From contig NZ_FOIZ01000002.1 in NCBI RefSeq assembly GCF_900109295.1, positions 186,001 to 250,000 of the forward strand: a stretch of 64,000 nucleotides of DNA, read 5' to 3'. Shown one piece after another: positions 9,069-16,970 of the stretch. Position numbers and translations under genes: made by a program. Numbering within the stretch: position 1 is the first letter of the stretch; each line of letters starts with the position of its first letter. This DNA comes from Cognatiyoonia koreensis. GTDB lineage: Bacteria; Pseudomonadota; Alphaproteobacteria; Rhodobacterales; Rhodobacteraceae. Under the pieces are notes generated by a model, which searched no databases, was not told where the DNA came from, and worked only from the letters and a program-made list of their open reading frames with translations.

Positions 9069-10286
9069 ATGAAAGATGCCCTTCCCGACTTTGCCGAGGC
9101 ACCCGCGCGAACGCTTTGCACTGATTGCGGCGTTTCGCGGATGAAAGATCCATCGGCTTGCGGGGCGGCCTGTCAGTTTATCAAGCCGGATTACGATGGT
9201 GCCGAAAGCCGCGTGCATGGGCGCAAAGCTGGTGACGGTGACGAAACATTTTTTGGCGTCACGCAAGCGATGTATCGCGCAGCGCTTACGCCCCCCAAAC
9301 AAGACGCGCAATGGACAGGAATCACGACGCGACTGGCCGAAAAACTGCTGGAAGATGGTGCCGTTGATGCTGTCCTTACGATGGTTCCCGATGCGCACGA
9401 TCGCTGGAAACCAGTACCTGCGATCATCACACAAGCGCGGGATATGGCCCGCGCGCGCGGCATGCGCATGGGATACGCACCTTTGCTTGCCCTTCTGGAA
9501 CCCGCAGCAGAGGCAGGGCACAAGAAGATCGCTGTCATTGGTATCCCGTGTCAGGTCTATGCGCTGCGCGCGCTTGAAGAAAAACTGGGTTTCGAAAGGA
9601 TCTACGCAATCGGAACACCCTGTTCAGACAACACAACGACCGAGAACTTCCATTCGTTTGTTGACCGACTTACCGATGCGCCTGAAACGGTCACATACCT
9701 TGAATTCCGCGCGGACTATCATGTTGAACTTCGGTTTGAGAATGGGCGGAAAGAACTTATTCCATTCCTCAAGCTACCGATTTCGGACCTGCCTGCGGAT
9801 TTCTTCCCACTCACGTGCAAGACCTGTGTCGATTACACGAACAGGCTTGCCGACATCACTGTCGGTTACATGGCGGGCGAAGGCGATCAATGGCTGATTG
9901 TGCGCAATGGACGTGGGGCAGAAATGCTTGCCGGAATCAGGAACGAACTGACCCTTGATGCACCGCGCAGCAAAGGCAACCGGACAGGCGCAGTCAAAGG
10001 ATTCATCACCAATACGAGGCTTGCGGCAGGTGGCCTGCCCGTCCGACGCATGCCCAATTTCATGCGAGGCGTGATGGGATGGCTTATGCCAAAGATCGGA
10101 CCGCGCGGGTTGGAGTTTGCAAGAGCACGGCTGGAAATGAAGGCGGCGGAAACGGTTTTGCACTTGGAACGGGAGGCGCCTGCAAAGATGAAAAACATGG
10201 TTCCGAAGCATGTCTGGCAGTTGGTCGCACCCTATGGTTTCAAGAAGTCAGAGTCTAGAAATCCACGCGATGACACGCATCAATAG
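9069..10286 (+). CDS. bciB: BciB-like 3,8-divinyl (proto)chlorophyllide reductase, F420-hydrogenase beta-subunit family
   Basis: A 405-residue iron-sulfur flavoprotein of the coenzyme F420 hydrogenase/dehydrogenase beta-subunit family. It has cysteines C17, C20, C31 and C35 at the N-terminus and a TCKTC pair near residues 257-261. From memory of the family, the order of conserved blocks (HGR-FGV-AQWTGI, then IGIPCQVYALRALEEKLG, then TPCSDN, LADITVGYM and IGPRGLEFAR) follows BciB, the ferredoxin-dependent 8-vinyl reductase of bacteriochlorophyll synthesis. No other photosynthesis gene is in the window. Non-phototrophic relatives may carry a family member of other function, so the family is secure and the substrate is likely but unproven. 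Confidence 0.72.
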   Translation: MKDALPDFAEAPARTLCTDCGVSRMKDPSACGAACQFIKPDYDGAESRVHGRKAGDGDETFFGVTQAMYRAALTPPKQDAQWTGITTRLAEKLLEDGAVDAVLTMVPDAHDRWKPVPAIITQARDMARARGMRMGYAPLLALLEPAAEAGHKKIAVIGIPCQVYALRALEEKLGFERIYAIGTPCSDNTTTENFHSFVDRLTDAPETVTYLEFRADYHVELRFENGRKELIPFLKLPISDLPADFFPLTCKTCVDYTNRLADITVGYMAGEGDQWLIVRNGRGAEMLAGIRNELTLDAPRSKGNRTGAVKGFITNTRLAAGGLPVRRMPNFMRGVMGWLMPKIGPRGLEFARARLEMKAAETVLHLEREAPAKMKNMVPKHVWQLVAPYGFKKSESRNPRDDTHQ

Positions 10287-10368
10287 TACACGGATGGACT
10301 GATCGTTTCCTGTTTGGCGACAATGGATAAGTTATTAACTTTATTTACAAAAATAGACACTCCGTCAG

Positions 10369-10408
10369 TTGACACATTATTGACATAATTGCCGAACCCA
10401 GCATTAAG
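10369..10408 (+). promoter_or_regulatory. Candidate promoter of the RTX gene with tandem TTGACA boxes
   Basis: An AT-rich intergenic stretch carries two TTGACA boxes, at 10369-10374 and 10380-10385, eleven bases apart. The second is followed after 17 bases by ATTAAG (10403-10408), an acceptable -10 element. The boxes could give overlapping promoters or a binding site repeated at one helical turn. Read by eye only. Confidence 0.4.
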
Positions 10409-10476
10409 TATCTGGACGCCAGCGGTCCTTTGACATGCTTGCTTTTGTTTTCAGTTTTGTTCTGTGGGGGAATGTC

Positions 10477-11898
10477 ATGATTGCTGAAATCGTTTATTTG
10501 CCAACAATTCTTTTGATCGCGCTCGGCTTGTTGCTGCTGGATGGTGGGTCGTCCGACAGCGATGATGACAACGACACCGGAGAAGGCACACTTGGCGTCG
10601 GAGAGGACGGCAACGGCGAAGGAGAACCGCCAACCGAACCCCAACCTGTCGCGGGAGAGAACGTGCGGCTGGAAGAGCCCGGTGCCTTCGAAGGTAATGC
10701 CGGCGACGACCAGATTTTCGGCAGCGACGGAGATGACGACATTTCAGGCGGCGAAGGCGACGACCGTGTGTTTCTGCGAGGCGGTGACGATACCTCTACC
10801 CCGTTGTCTGGTGATGCATCTGGCGATGACTTTATTCGTGGAGGCGATGGTGACGACGTAATTATCGACGACTTGGGATCGAACACGATTTTTGGTGATC
10901 TTGGTGATGACAGTATCGATACGCAGGACGCCGGATCAGAAGGCACGCCTGATACGGTTCATGGCGGGTTTGGGAATGACCTTATCTTTGCGGACGACGG
11001 CGATACTGTTACGGGCGGTGGCAGCCGTGACGAATTCGTCGTAAGCACGTTTGTCGGCGATGAAGACCCCGTGACAATCACTGATTTCACGGAAGACGAA
11101 CGACTGATTATCGAATTGCCCGCCGGACCAGCCGAAACTGCAACCGCGGCGTTGTCAGATGATGGCGAAAACACTGAAATCACGGTAGCCGGGCACACAG
11201 TCGCAATCCTGGCTGGCTTTACCGATATCGATGCCCTCGACATCGTTTTCGTCGAGACGCCTAACATCATTGGCACCGACGATTCTGAAACTTTGGCCGG
11301 TACAGAATTTGGCGACTACATCCTTACCGAAGCCGGCGACGATGTGGTCAATGCCGGAGATGGTGATGATTTGATCCTGCTCCGCACCGACTCTGCTGAC
11401 GGTCTGAGCAATAACAACATTATCAACGCCGGTTTGGGCGACGATACCGTTGAAGGCGACCAAGGCGACGACATCATATACGGCAGCCTTGGCGCAGATA
11501 GTCTGACTGGCGGCGGCGGGTCGGACAGTCTTTATGGCGGGTTTGGTGCCGATCGGCTGGAAGCTGTCGAAGGTGACGGGTCGGATGATCCTGATGTCCT
11601 TGACGGAGGAGCCGGTGCGGATGTCTTGATCGGGAACGATGGTGATACGATGACGGGCGGCGAGTGGCGCGACACGTTTGTATCGGTCGCGTTCCGTGAT
11701 GGTGATGACGTCATTACTGTTACCGACTTCGATGTCGCCGAAGACACGATTGAAATCAGCGGCGCTGGCGCATTGACCTATGCTGCGGCAAATGGTGGTG
11801 CCGATACGCGGGTGCTGCTTGATGGCGAAGCTGTATTTCTACTGTTGGGCGTAACGCCCGCCGAAATGGCTGCCGCGCAAGTTTCCGTGGTCGACTGA
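10477..11898 (+). CDS. Membrane-anchored RTX (hemolysin-type calcium-binding repeat) protein with a duplicated module
   Basis: A very acidic 473-residue protein. The start at 10477 is chosen because GGGGGAA lies just upstream. Residues 5-21 are one hydrophobic segment, followed by an Asp/Glu/Gly-rich linker to about 65. Two similar modules follow: nine-residue RTX repeats of GGxGxD type (about 71-185 and 263-398), each ending in a beta region containing a VTITDF or ITVTDF motif (about 185-259 and 399-473). RTX repeats bind calcium and fold outside the cell. No protease, lipase or other catalytic domain is visible. A type I exporter lies at 21048-24088, but the N-terminal hydrophobic segment would also fit Sec export and membrane anchoring. 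Confidence 0.85.
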   Translation: MIAEIVYLPTILLIALGLLLLDGGSSDSDDDNDTGEGTLGVGEDGNGEGEPPTEPQPVAGENVRLEEPGAFEGNAGDDQIFGSDGDDDISGGEGDDRVFLRGGDDTSTPLSGDASGDDFIRGGDGDDVIIDDLGSNTIFGDLGDDSIDTQDAGSEGTPDTVHGGFGNDLIFADDGDTVTGGGSRDEFVVSTFVGDEDPVTITDFTEDERLIIELPAGPAETATAALSDDGENTEITVAGHTVAILAGFTDIDALDIVFVETPNIIGTDDSETLAGTEFGDYILTEAGDDVVNAGDGDDLILLRTDSADGLSNNNIINAGLGDDTVEGDQGDDIIYGSLGADSLTGGGGSDSLYGGFGADRLEAVEGDGSDDPDVLDGGAGADVLIGNDGDTMTGGEWRDTFVSVAFRDGDDVITVTDFDVAEDTIEISGAGALTYAAANGGADTRVLLDGEAVFLLLGVTPAEMAAAQVSVVD

Positions 11899-11916
11899 CG
11901 CCTGCTGATTGAGAGA

Positions 11917-11958
11917 AAGAGGGGCCGTGCGTTTGGTCGCGCGGCCCTTCTTGCTTTT
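11917..11958. terminator. Strong bidirectional hairpin terminator between the RTX gene and dat
   Basis: A 15-bp stem (11917-11931 with 11938-11952, two G-T wobbles) with a six-base loop is followed by GCTTTTTC. The flanking AAGA/TCTT ends give A/T-rich tails on both sides, so it can serve both convergent genes. Confidence 0.85.
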
Positions 11959-12822
11959 TCAGACTGCGGCCTTGCGGCTTTCGTCCAGATAGATTTCGCG
12001 CAGCCGTGCAGCCACTGGCCCCGGCGTACCGTCGCCTAACGGCATTCCGTCGATTTCGACAACAGGCATGACAAAGGTACTGGCCGAGGTGATGAACGCC
12101 TCATCCGCATTCTGCGCCTCTTCAATCGAAAAGCTGCGCTCTTCGACTTGCATCTGGGCTTCGCGGGCGAACCGGAGAACGGCAGCGCGCGTAATTCCGT
12201 GCAGGATTTCGTTGCCGAGATGGCGCGTGATAATCGTGTTGCCCTTGACGATGTAAGCGTTGTTCGATGTGCCTTCCGTGACGGCCCCGTCCTCGACCAT
12301 CCACGCATCATCCGCACCGGCGGCCTTGGCCATCATTTTGCCCATGGATGGATAGAGCAGTTGCACCGTCTTGATATCACGACGGCCCCAGCGCTGATCA
12401 GCAATGCTGATCACCTTCATGCCTTTTTGTGCGGCAGGGCTGTTGGCCAGACCGGGCTTGTTCTGCGTAAACAGAACGATCGTCGCGGGCGTATCATTCG
12501 GCGGGAAGGCAAAGTCACGGTCCGGCGGCGCACCGCGCGTGATTTGGAGATAAATCATCCCTTCATCGACATTGTTCAATCGCACGAGTTCACGATGCAC
12601 TTCGAGCAGGTCATCCATCGAAATCGGCGCGGTCATGTCCAGCTCGTTCAACGACCTTTGCAGACGATTGGCGTGACCTGCAAAATCTATCAGTTTGCCA
12701 TCCAGGACAGAGGTTACCTCGTAGACGCCATCCGCCATCAGAAACCCGCGATCAAAGATCGATACTTTGGCTTCGTTCTCGGGAAGGTATTCCCCGTTCA
12801 AGTACACTGTGCGCATGGTCAT
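11959..12822 (-). CDS. dat: D-amino-acid transaminase (PLP fold type IV)
   Basis: A 287-residue fold-type IV aminotransferase. The PLP lysine is K151 in RRDIKTVQLL, and the EGTSNNAYIV segment binds the cofactor; the N-terminal RGFLMADGVYEV block is typical of D-amino-acid transaminase and branched-chain relatives. The ATG at 12822 is chosen because it overlaps the dgcA stop in an ATGA; ATGs at 12828 and 12816 are alternatives. D-alanine/D-glutamate transamination is the likely activity, supported by the upstream D-glutamate genes dgcA and dgcN. A branched-chain or aminodeoxychorismate specificity cannot be excluded from motifs alone. Confidence 0.88.
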   Translation of the reverse strand: MTMRTVYLNGEYLPENEAKVSIFDRGFLMADGVYEVTSVLDGKLIDFAGHANRLQRSLNELDMTAPISMDDLLEVHRELVRLNNVDEGMIYLQITRGAPPDRDFAFPPNDTPATIVLFTQNKPGLANSPAAQKGMKVISIADQRWGRRDIKTVQLLYPSMGKMMAKAAGADDAWMVEDGAVTEGTSNNAYIVKGNTIITRHLGNEILHGITRAAVLRFAREAQMQVEERSFSIEEAQNADEAFITSASTFVMPVVEIDGMPLGDGTPGPVAARLREIYLDESRKAAV

Positions 12823-13784
12823 CCCCATAGTCCTGCCGCAGGCGCATGCACGCCCGCATCATCGAAAAGCAAAGGTTCATCGCGGTCTTCGGCCAGAAGA
12901 AGCGGCCCGTCAAGGTCCGTGAATGCCACACCCTGCGCGAGAATCGTTGCCGGTGCCATGGCCAAGGACGATCCTACCATACAGCCGACCATCACATCAA
13001 AGCCCGCCGCACGGGCATCTGCCTTAAGTGCCAATGCTTCTGTCAGCCCGCCGGTCTTGTCCAACTTGATGTTGATCATGTCATATTTTCCAACAAGATC
13101 CGGCAAGCTGTGACGATCATGACAGGATTCATCAGCGCAGACGGGCAAGGGGCGGGCAATCTCGGCCAGCATTCCGTCCTGCCCCGCTGGCAGTGGTTGT
13201 TCCACCATCTGCACGCCAAGCCGCACCAGATGGGGCGCGAGATCGGCATAGACGTCGGCGTTCCACCCTTCGTTCGCGTCGACGATGATCCGCGAGACCG
13301 GAGCGCCGCGCCTGACCGCTTCAAGTCGGACCATATCGTCCGGCGTACCTAGCTTTATCTTGAGTAGTGGGCGATGGGCATTCTGCGCCGCCTGCGCCTG
13401 CATCTTTTCGGGTGTATCAAGCGATAGGGTGAAGGCGGTGATTTCCGGTTGCGGCTGGGGCAATCCCAGCAAGTCCCAGACGCGCTTTCCTGCCCGTTTT
13501 GCGTCCAGATCCCAAAGCGCGCAGTCCATCGCGTTGCGGGCGGCCCCGGCCGGCAGAATGTCCTGGAGCGTTGCGCGGTCAATGTCCGCGGGCAGGCCCC
13601 GGATCAAGTCGGCGACACTGTCCAGCGTTTCGTTGTAGCGTGCATAGGGCACGCATTCACCGCGCCCAACATGCGTTCCATCTGCAATGGTCGCTGTCAG
13701 AACCTGCGCTTCCGTTCTGGAGCCACGACTGATTGTGAACACGTGTGCCAATCGAAACACGTCACGGTTAACGTCTATCTGCAT
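12819..13784 (-). CDS. dgcA: N-acetyl-D-glutamate racemase DgcA (enolase superfamily, dipeptide-epimerase-like)
   Basis: A 321-residue member of the muconate-lactonising/dipeptide-epimerase branch of the enolase superfamily. The acid-base lysine pair KIK (K142, K144), metal ligands D169, E195 and D218, and the second lysine K240 in INIKLDK are all present. Such proteins are often annotated L-Ala-D/L-Glu epimerase. Directly beside a DUF1611 protein, as here, the DgcN-DgcA pathway is the better reading: DgcN acetylates D-glutamate and DgcA racemises N-acetyl-D-glutamate to the L form. The start at 13784 is chosen by family alignment. An L-Ala-D/L-Glu epimerase acting in peptidoglycan recycling remains the main alternative. 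Confidence 0.85.
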   Translation of the reverse strand: MQIDVNRDVFRLAHVFTISRGSRTEAQVLTATIADGTHVGRGECVPYARYNETLDSVADLIRGLPADIDRATLQDILPAGAARNAMDCALWDLDAKRAGKRVWDLLGLPQPQPEITAFTLSLDTPEKMQAQAAQNAHRPLLKIKLGTPDDMVRLEAVRRGAPVSRIIVDANEGWNADVYADLAPHLVRLGVQMVEQPLPAGQDGMLAEIARPLPVCADESCHDRHSLPDLVGKYDMINIKLDKTGGLTEALALKADARAAGFDVMVGCMVGSSLAMAPATILAQGVAFTDLDGPLLLAEDRDEPLLFDDAGVHAPAAGLWG

Positions 13785-13853
13785 GGCCACCCGATCCGTC
13801 TGATTGCGTTGCTTGGTGTCAGGCGGTGAATCTTTCTGCCCGAGCACTCAAGA

Positions 13854-14855
13854 TCAGAAATCGGCAAGCGCATCAACCAAACGCCCGGCCCCTTGGCGAA
13901 ACGGGTCCACAGTCGGTAGTCCCATGCGATCTTCGATTTCTCTCAGGTGATCCTCGAAAGTATCCGCACTCAGATGCTGGGTATTTACCGAAACGCCGAC
14001 GATCTTGACGTTTGGATTAACGATCCGGCCCATGGTCAGGGAAAGATCCCGCAAGGCTTCCAGTGTTGGCAGTTCATAGTCTGGCAAGCCGCGCATATGA
14101 GTCCGTGTCGGTTCATGGGCCAGCACGATCGCATCTGGCTGACCACCATGAATCAGTGCCATCGTGACACCCGAATAAGAGGCGTGAAAAAGGCTGCCCT
14201 GCCCTTCGATATGGTCCCAATGGTCCGGGTCGTTATCAGGTGTCAAATATTCGACCGCACCTGCCATGAAATCCGCAATAACTGCATCAAGGGGCACACC
14301 ACCGCCGGTGATCAGGATCCCCGTTTGACCTGTAGGGCGGAAAGTCGACTTCATGCCGCGCTTTTGCATTTCGGCGTCCATCGCGAGACCGGTATACATT
14401 TTCCCAACCGAACAATCCGTGCCGAGTGCAAGACACCGCTTGCCTGTCCGTTTCTTGCCGTTCGCGATGGGATAGGCGACCGACGGAATACGGACGTCGA
14501 AAAGTGTCCGTCCGTTCACGCGCGCGGCCGCCATCAGCTCTTTCTCATCGCGCAAGAGATTGTGGAGGCCCGAAGCGATATCGTATCCCATGTTCAGCGC
14601 ACGGACGAGAACCTCTTTCCACGCCGCCGAGATATAGCCGCCCCGGTTTGCGACCCCGACAACAAGGGTCTTCGCACCAGCTGCGATCCCCTCTTCAAGC
14701 GTCATATCCACGATGCCAAGATCCGCGCCGCAGCCTTCCATCCGGAATTGCCCAACGGCGTTTTCCGGCCGCCAATCCGTGATCCCCTGCGCTACTTTGG
14801 CTGCAAGCTGGTCCGGCGCGTCGCCAAGAAACAAAAGGTAGGGTGTCTGGATCAT
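13854..14855 (-). CDS. dgcN: D-glutamate N-acetyltransferase DgcN (DUF1611)
   Basis: A 333-residue DUF1611 protein. It has an N-terminal Rossmann-like domain and a C-terminal P-loop-like domain beginning near residue 140, with the loop GTDCSVGKM at 145-153 and a second glycine motif, TGQTGILITGGGVPLD. DUF1611 proteins next to an enolase-family epimerase have been characterised as D-glutamate N-acetyltransferases (DgcN). The gene is first in the dgcN-dgcA-dat operon; the gap to dgcA is 69 bp. Together the genes should convert cell-wall-derived D-glutamate to metabolisable L-glutamate. The catalytic role is taken from known family members. Confidence 0.87.
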   Translation of the reverse strand: MIQTPYLLFLGDAPDQLAAKVAQGITDWRPENAVGQFRMEGCGADLGIVDMTLEEGIAAGAKTLVVGVANRGGYISAAWKEVLVRALNMGYDIASGLHNLLRDEKELMAAARVNGRTLFDVRIPSVAYPIANGKKRTGKRCLALGTDCSVGKMYTGLAMDAEMQKRGMKSTFRPTGQTGILITGGGVPLDAVIADFMAGAVEYLTPDNDPDHWDHIEGQGSLFHASYSGVTMALIHGGQPDAIVLAHEPTRTHMRGLPDYELPTLEALRDLSLTMGRIVNPNVKIVGVSVNTQHLSADTFEDHLREIEDRMGLPTVDPFRQGAGRLVDALADF

Positions 14856-14957
14856 GATACGTCTTTCTATTCGGGATTCGCATTCGTGTCGAAGGATTGC
14901 CCAAGCTCACCACAATGTGCTTCTTGATTCTGCCTCAAGAGTCCGTCGATACGAGAG

Positions 14958-14980
14958 ATTCTTGCAATATTTTAAAGAAT
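14958..14980. promoter_or_regulatory. Perfect inverted repeat ATTCTT-N11-AAGAAT upstream of dgcN
   Basis: ATTCTT at 14958-14963 and AAGAAT at 14975-14980 are perfect complements 11 bases apart, about 100 bp upstream of dgcN. The T-N11-A geometry with dyad symmetry fits a LysR-type regulator box. No LysR gene is adjacent. Such short repeats can occur by chance. Confidence 0.35.
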
Positions 14981-15028
14981 GATCGGACGACCTTGCGTGA
15001 CAGCGAATGCACTCCGCACAAATACGAA

Positions 15029-15054
15029 ACCCGGGCACATTTCTGCGCCCGGGT
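15029..15054 (-). terminator. Hairpin terminator downstream of amtB
   Basis: A perfect 8-bp GC-rich stem, ACCCGGGC (15029-15036) with GCCCGGGT (15047-15054), and a ten-base loop, lies 25 bp beyond the amtB stop on the minus strand. A weak T-rich stretch (TTCGTATTTG) follows. Confidence 0.7.
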
Positions 15055-15079
15055 CAGGGAGTGAACGGCTGAGAGAAAA

Positions 15080-16492
15080 TCAGCCTTTGGAGAACTCCGG
15101 ATAGGCTTCCATACCCAGTTCAGACGTGTCGAGACCATTGATCTCGGCCTCTTCACTGACACGGATACCCACGACTGCTTTCATGATCACCCAGATCACA
15201 AGGCTGGCGACGAAGACAAAGCCCCCGATGATCACGAAGCCAAGGAACTGCGTTACGAAGCTTGTGCCATCGGTGTAGAATGGAACGGCCAGCGTCCCCC
15301 AGAGGCCTGCAATCAGGTGAACAGGGATGGCACCGACAACATCGTCAATCTTCATCTTGTCGAGCATCGGGACGGTCAGCACGACGATGACACCACCGAC
15401 AGCACCAATCCAAAGCGCCCCAAACAACGTCGGATCAAGCGGACCTGCAGTGATGGAAACCAGACCGGCAAGCGCGCCGTTCAAAACCATTGTCAGGTCG
15501 ACCTTGCCATAGATCAGCTGTGTAAGAACCAATGCAGTGACCGCACCTGCAGCTGCCGCCATGTTCGTATTGGCAAAGATCCGGCCCACATCTGTGATGT
15601 CCCCTACTGTGCCAGCCGCCAACTGCGACCCACCGTTGAAGCCAAACCAGCCCAGCCACAGAATGAACGTACCCAGTGTAGCAAGGGTCAGATTCGAGCC
15701 AGGCATCGGGATGACGCGGCCTTCCTTGTTGTATTTGCCAAGGCGCGGTCCAAGGATGATGGCACCGGCAAGCGCTGCAAAGCCACCAGCCGCGTGCACA
15801 AGTGTGGAGCCTGCAAAGTCAGAGAAGCCCATCGCAGAAACGAAGCCACCGCCCCACTGCCAGGATGCCTCGATCGGGTAGATGATCCCTGTCAGAATGA
15901 CGACGAAGAACAGGAACGGCCACAGCTTGATGCGTTCAGCAAGCGTGCCCGAAACGATTGACGCAGTCGTCGCACAGAACATCAACTGAAAGAAGAAGTC
16001 CGACGAGTCAGATGCATAGCCGAGGTCCACACCTTCTGCACCCACGCCGACCGGCTGCAATACTGCCTGACCAATCGCGCCGAAATAACCGATGACGTTC
16101 ACAATGGCATTGCCATCATCGTCTACACCCTCGGAGAGCGAATAGATCAGCCAGTTGATCTGGCTTTCATCAACTGCCCCAGCAGGGAACGACATTTCGC
16201 CCAGCGGATACATGATGTTGTAGCCGACCAGCCAGTACATGATCGCTGCCAGCGAGAAGAGGGCGATGTTCTTGGTCAGCTGTGTTGTGACGTTCTTTGA
16301 ACGAACAAGTCCTGCTTCGAGCATCGCAAAGCCGGCTGCCATCCAAAACACGAGAAAGCCGCCCACAAGGAACAGCAACGTGGTCATGATGTAGGGGCCA
16401 ACTTCGTTGAAGGTCGGTGCGTCCTGCGCCAGCGCGAAGGTCGGCAGGACCATCAGCGCGGCAGAGAGCGTAAGTGATTTCTTGAGTTGCAT
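15080..16492 (-). CDS. amtB: Ammonium transporter
   Basis: A 470-residue Amt/MEP/Rh channel. It begins with a signal peptide (residues 1-22, cut predicted after ALA), followed by about eleven membrane spans. The two pore histidines are visible in GSTLVHAAGG and in VHLIAGLWGTL. The start at 16492 is chosen because an AAGGAA box precedes it and the signal peptide begins there; the open frame extends upstream through glnK without family similarity. AmtB conducts ammonium under nitrogen limitation and is blocked by GlnK, which is encoded 22 bp upstream in the same operon. A hairpin terminator follows. Confidence 0.95.
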   Translation of the reverse strand: MQLKKSLTLSAALMVLPTFALAQDAPTFNEVGPYIMTTLLFLVGGFLVFWMAAGFAMLEAGLVRSKNVTTQLTKNIALFSLAAIMYWLVGYNIMYPLGEMSFPAGAVDESQINWLIYSLSEGVDDDGNAIVNVIGYFGAIGQAVLQPVGVGAEGVDLGYASDSSDFFFQLMFCATTASIVSGTLAERIKLWPFLFFVVILTGIIYPIEASWQWGGGFVSAMGFSDFAGSTLVHAAGGFAALAGAIILGPRLGKYNKEGRVIPMPGSNLTLATLGTFILWLGWFGFNGGSQLAAGTVGDITDVGRIFANTNMAAAAGAVTALVLTQLIYGKVDLTMVLNGALAGLVSITAGPLDPTLFGALWIGAVGGVIVVLTVPMLDKMKIDDVVGAIPVHLIAGLWGTLAVPFYTDGTSFVTQFLGFVIIGGFVFVASLVIWVIMKAVVGIRVSEEAEINGLDTSELGMEAYPEFSKG

Positions 16493-16514
16493 TGATTTGT
16501 TCCTTCTGTCGCGC

Positions 16515-16853
16515 TTACAGCGCTTCCTCGTTCGTCTCACCGGTGCGCACACGCACGGCACCTTCCACGTCGAGCGTGAAGATCTTGCCATCACCGATTT
16601 TGTCGGTCTTCGCGGTCGCTGCGATCGTGCTGACGACCTGTTCGGCCATCGTGTCTGCAACCACGATCTCCAGCTTGACCTTTGGCACGAAATTCACAGC
16701 GTATTCCGCGCCACGATAGATTTCGGTGTGTCCGGACTGTGCGCCGAACCCCTTGATTTCAGATACCATCATGCCGCGCACGCCGATGGACGTCAGCGCT
16801 TCGCGGACTTCCTCCAACTTGAACGGCTTGATTGTTGCGATGATGAGTTTCAC
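16515..16853 (-). CDS. glnK: PII nitrogen regulatory protein GlnK
   Basis: A 112-residue canonical PII protein. The uridylylation tyrosine Y51 sits in the T-loop (HTEIYRGAEY), and the B-loop TDKIGDGKIF and C-terminal RTGE segments bind ATP/ADP and 2-oxoglutarate. It heads the glnK-amtB operon, the usual arrangement for a PII protein gating ammonium uptake. The upstream region holds a TTGCACAA direct repeat at one-helical-turn spacing. Assignment secure. Confidence 0.96.
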   Translation of the reverse strand: MKLIIATIKPFKLEEVREALTSIGVRGMMVSEIKGFGAQSGHTEIYRGAEYAVNFVPKVKLEIVVADTMAEQVVSTIAATAKTDKIGDGKIFTLDVEGAVRVRTGETNEEAL

Positions 16854-16970
16854 GTGCGTCCCCTCGTTCTTGAACTTCGGCCCTGATTGCGCCGGATGCG
16901 GCTACAAGGTGCGGCGTTCGGGCGAATCTCAAGGAAGCGGGGCCTGATTTTGGGAGTGAGTTCAGCCGAA

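Noticed and set aside
8880..9521. 213-residue minus-strand frame opposite the bciB-like gene
   Set aside because: It overlaps both the racemase-like start and bciB, has no domain, and the plus-strand protein is clearly real.
10690..11640. Repetitive GGCGACGAY-like DNA as a possible tandem repeat or CRISPR-like array
   Set aside because: The repeats are degenerate and in frame with RTX nonapeptides, so they reflect protein repeats and not a DNA element; no spacer structure is seen.
12148..13113. 321-residue plus-strand frame opposite dat and dgcA
   Set aside because: It runs antisense across two genes with intact catalytic residues and has no family resemblance.
13947..14927. 326-residue plus-strand frame opposite dgcN
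   Set aside because: Antisense shadow of a conserved DUF1611 gene; Arg/His/Cys-rich composition is typical of an opposite-strand reading.
15317..15961. 214-residue plus-strand frame inside amtB
   Set aside because: Antisense to transmembrane coding sequence; hydrophilic shadow composition.
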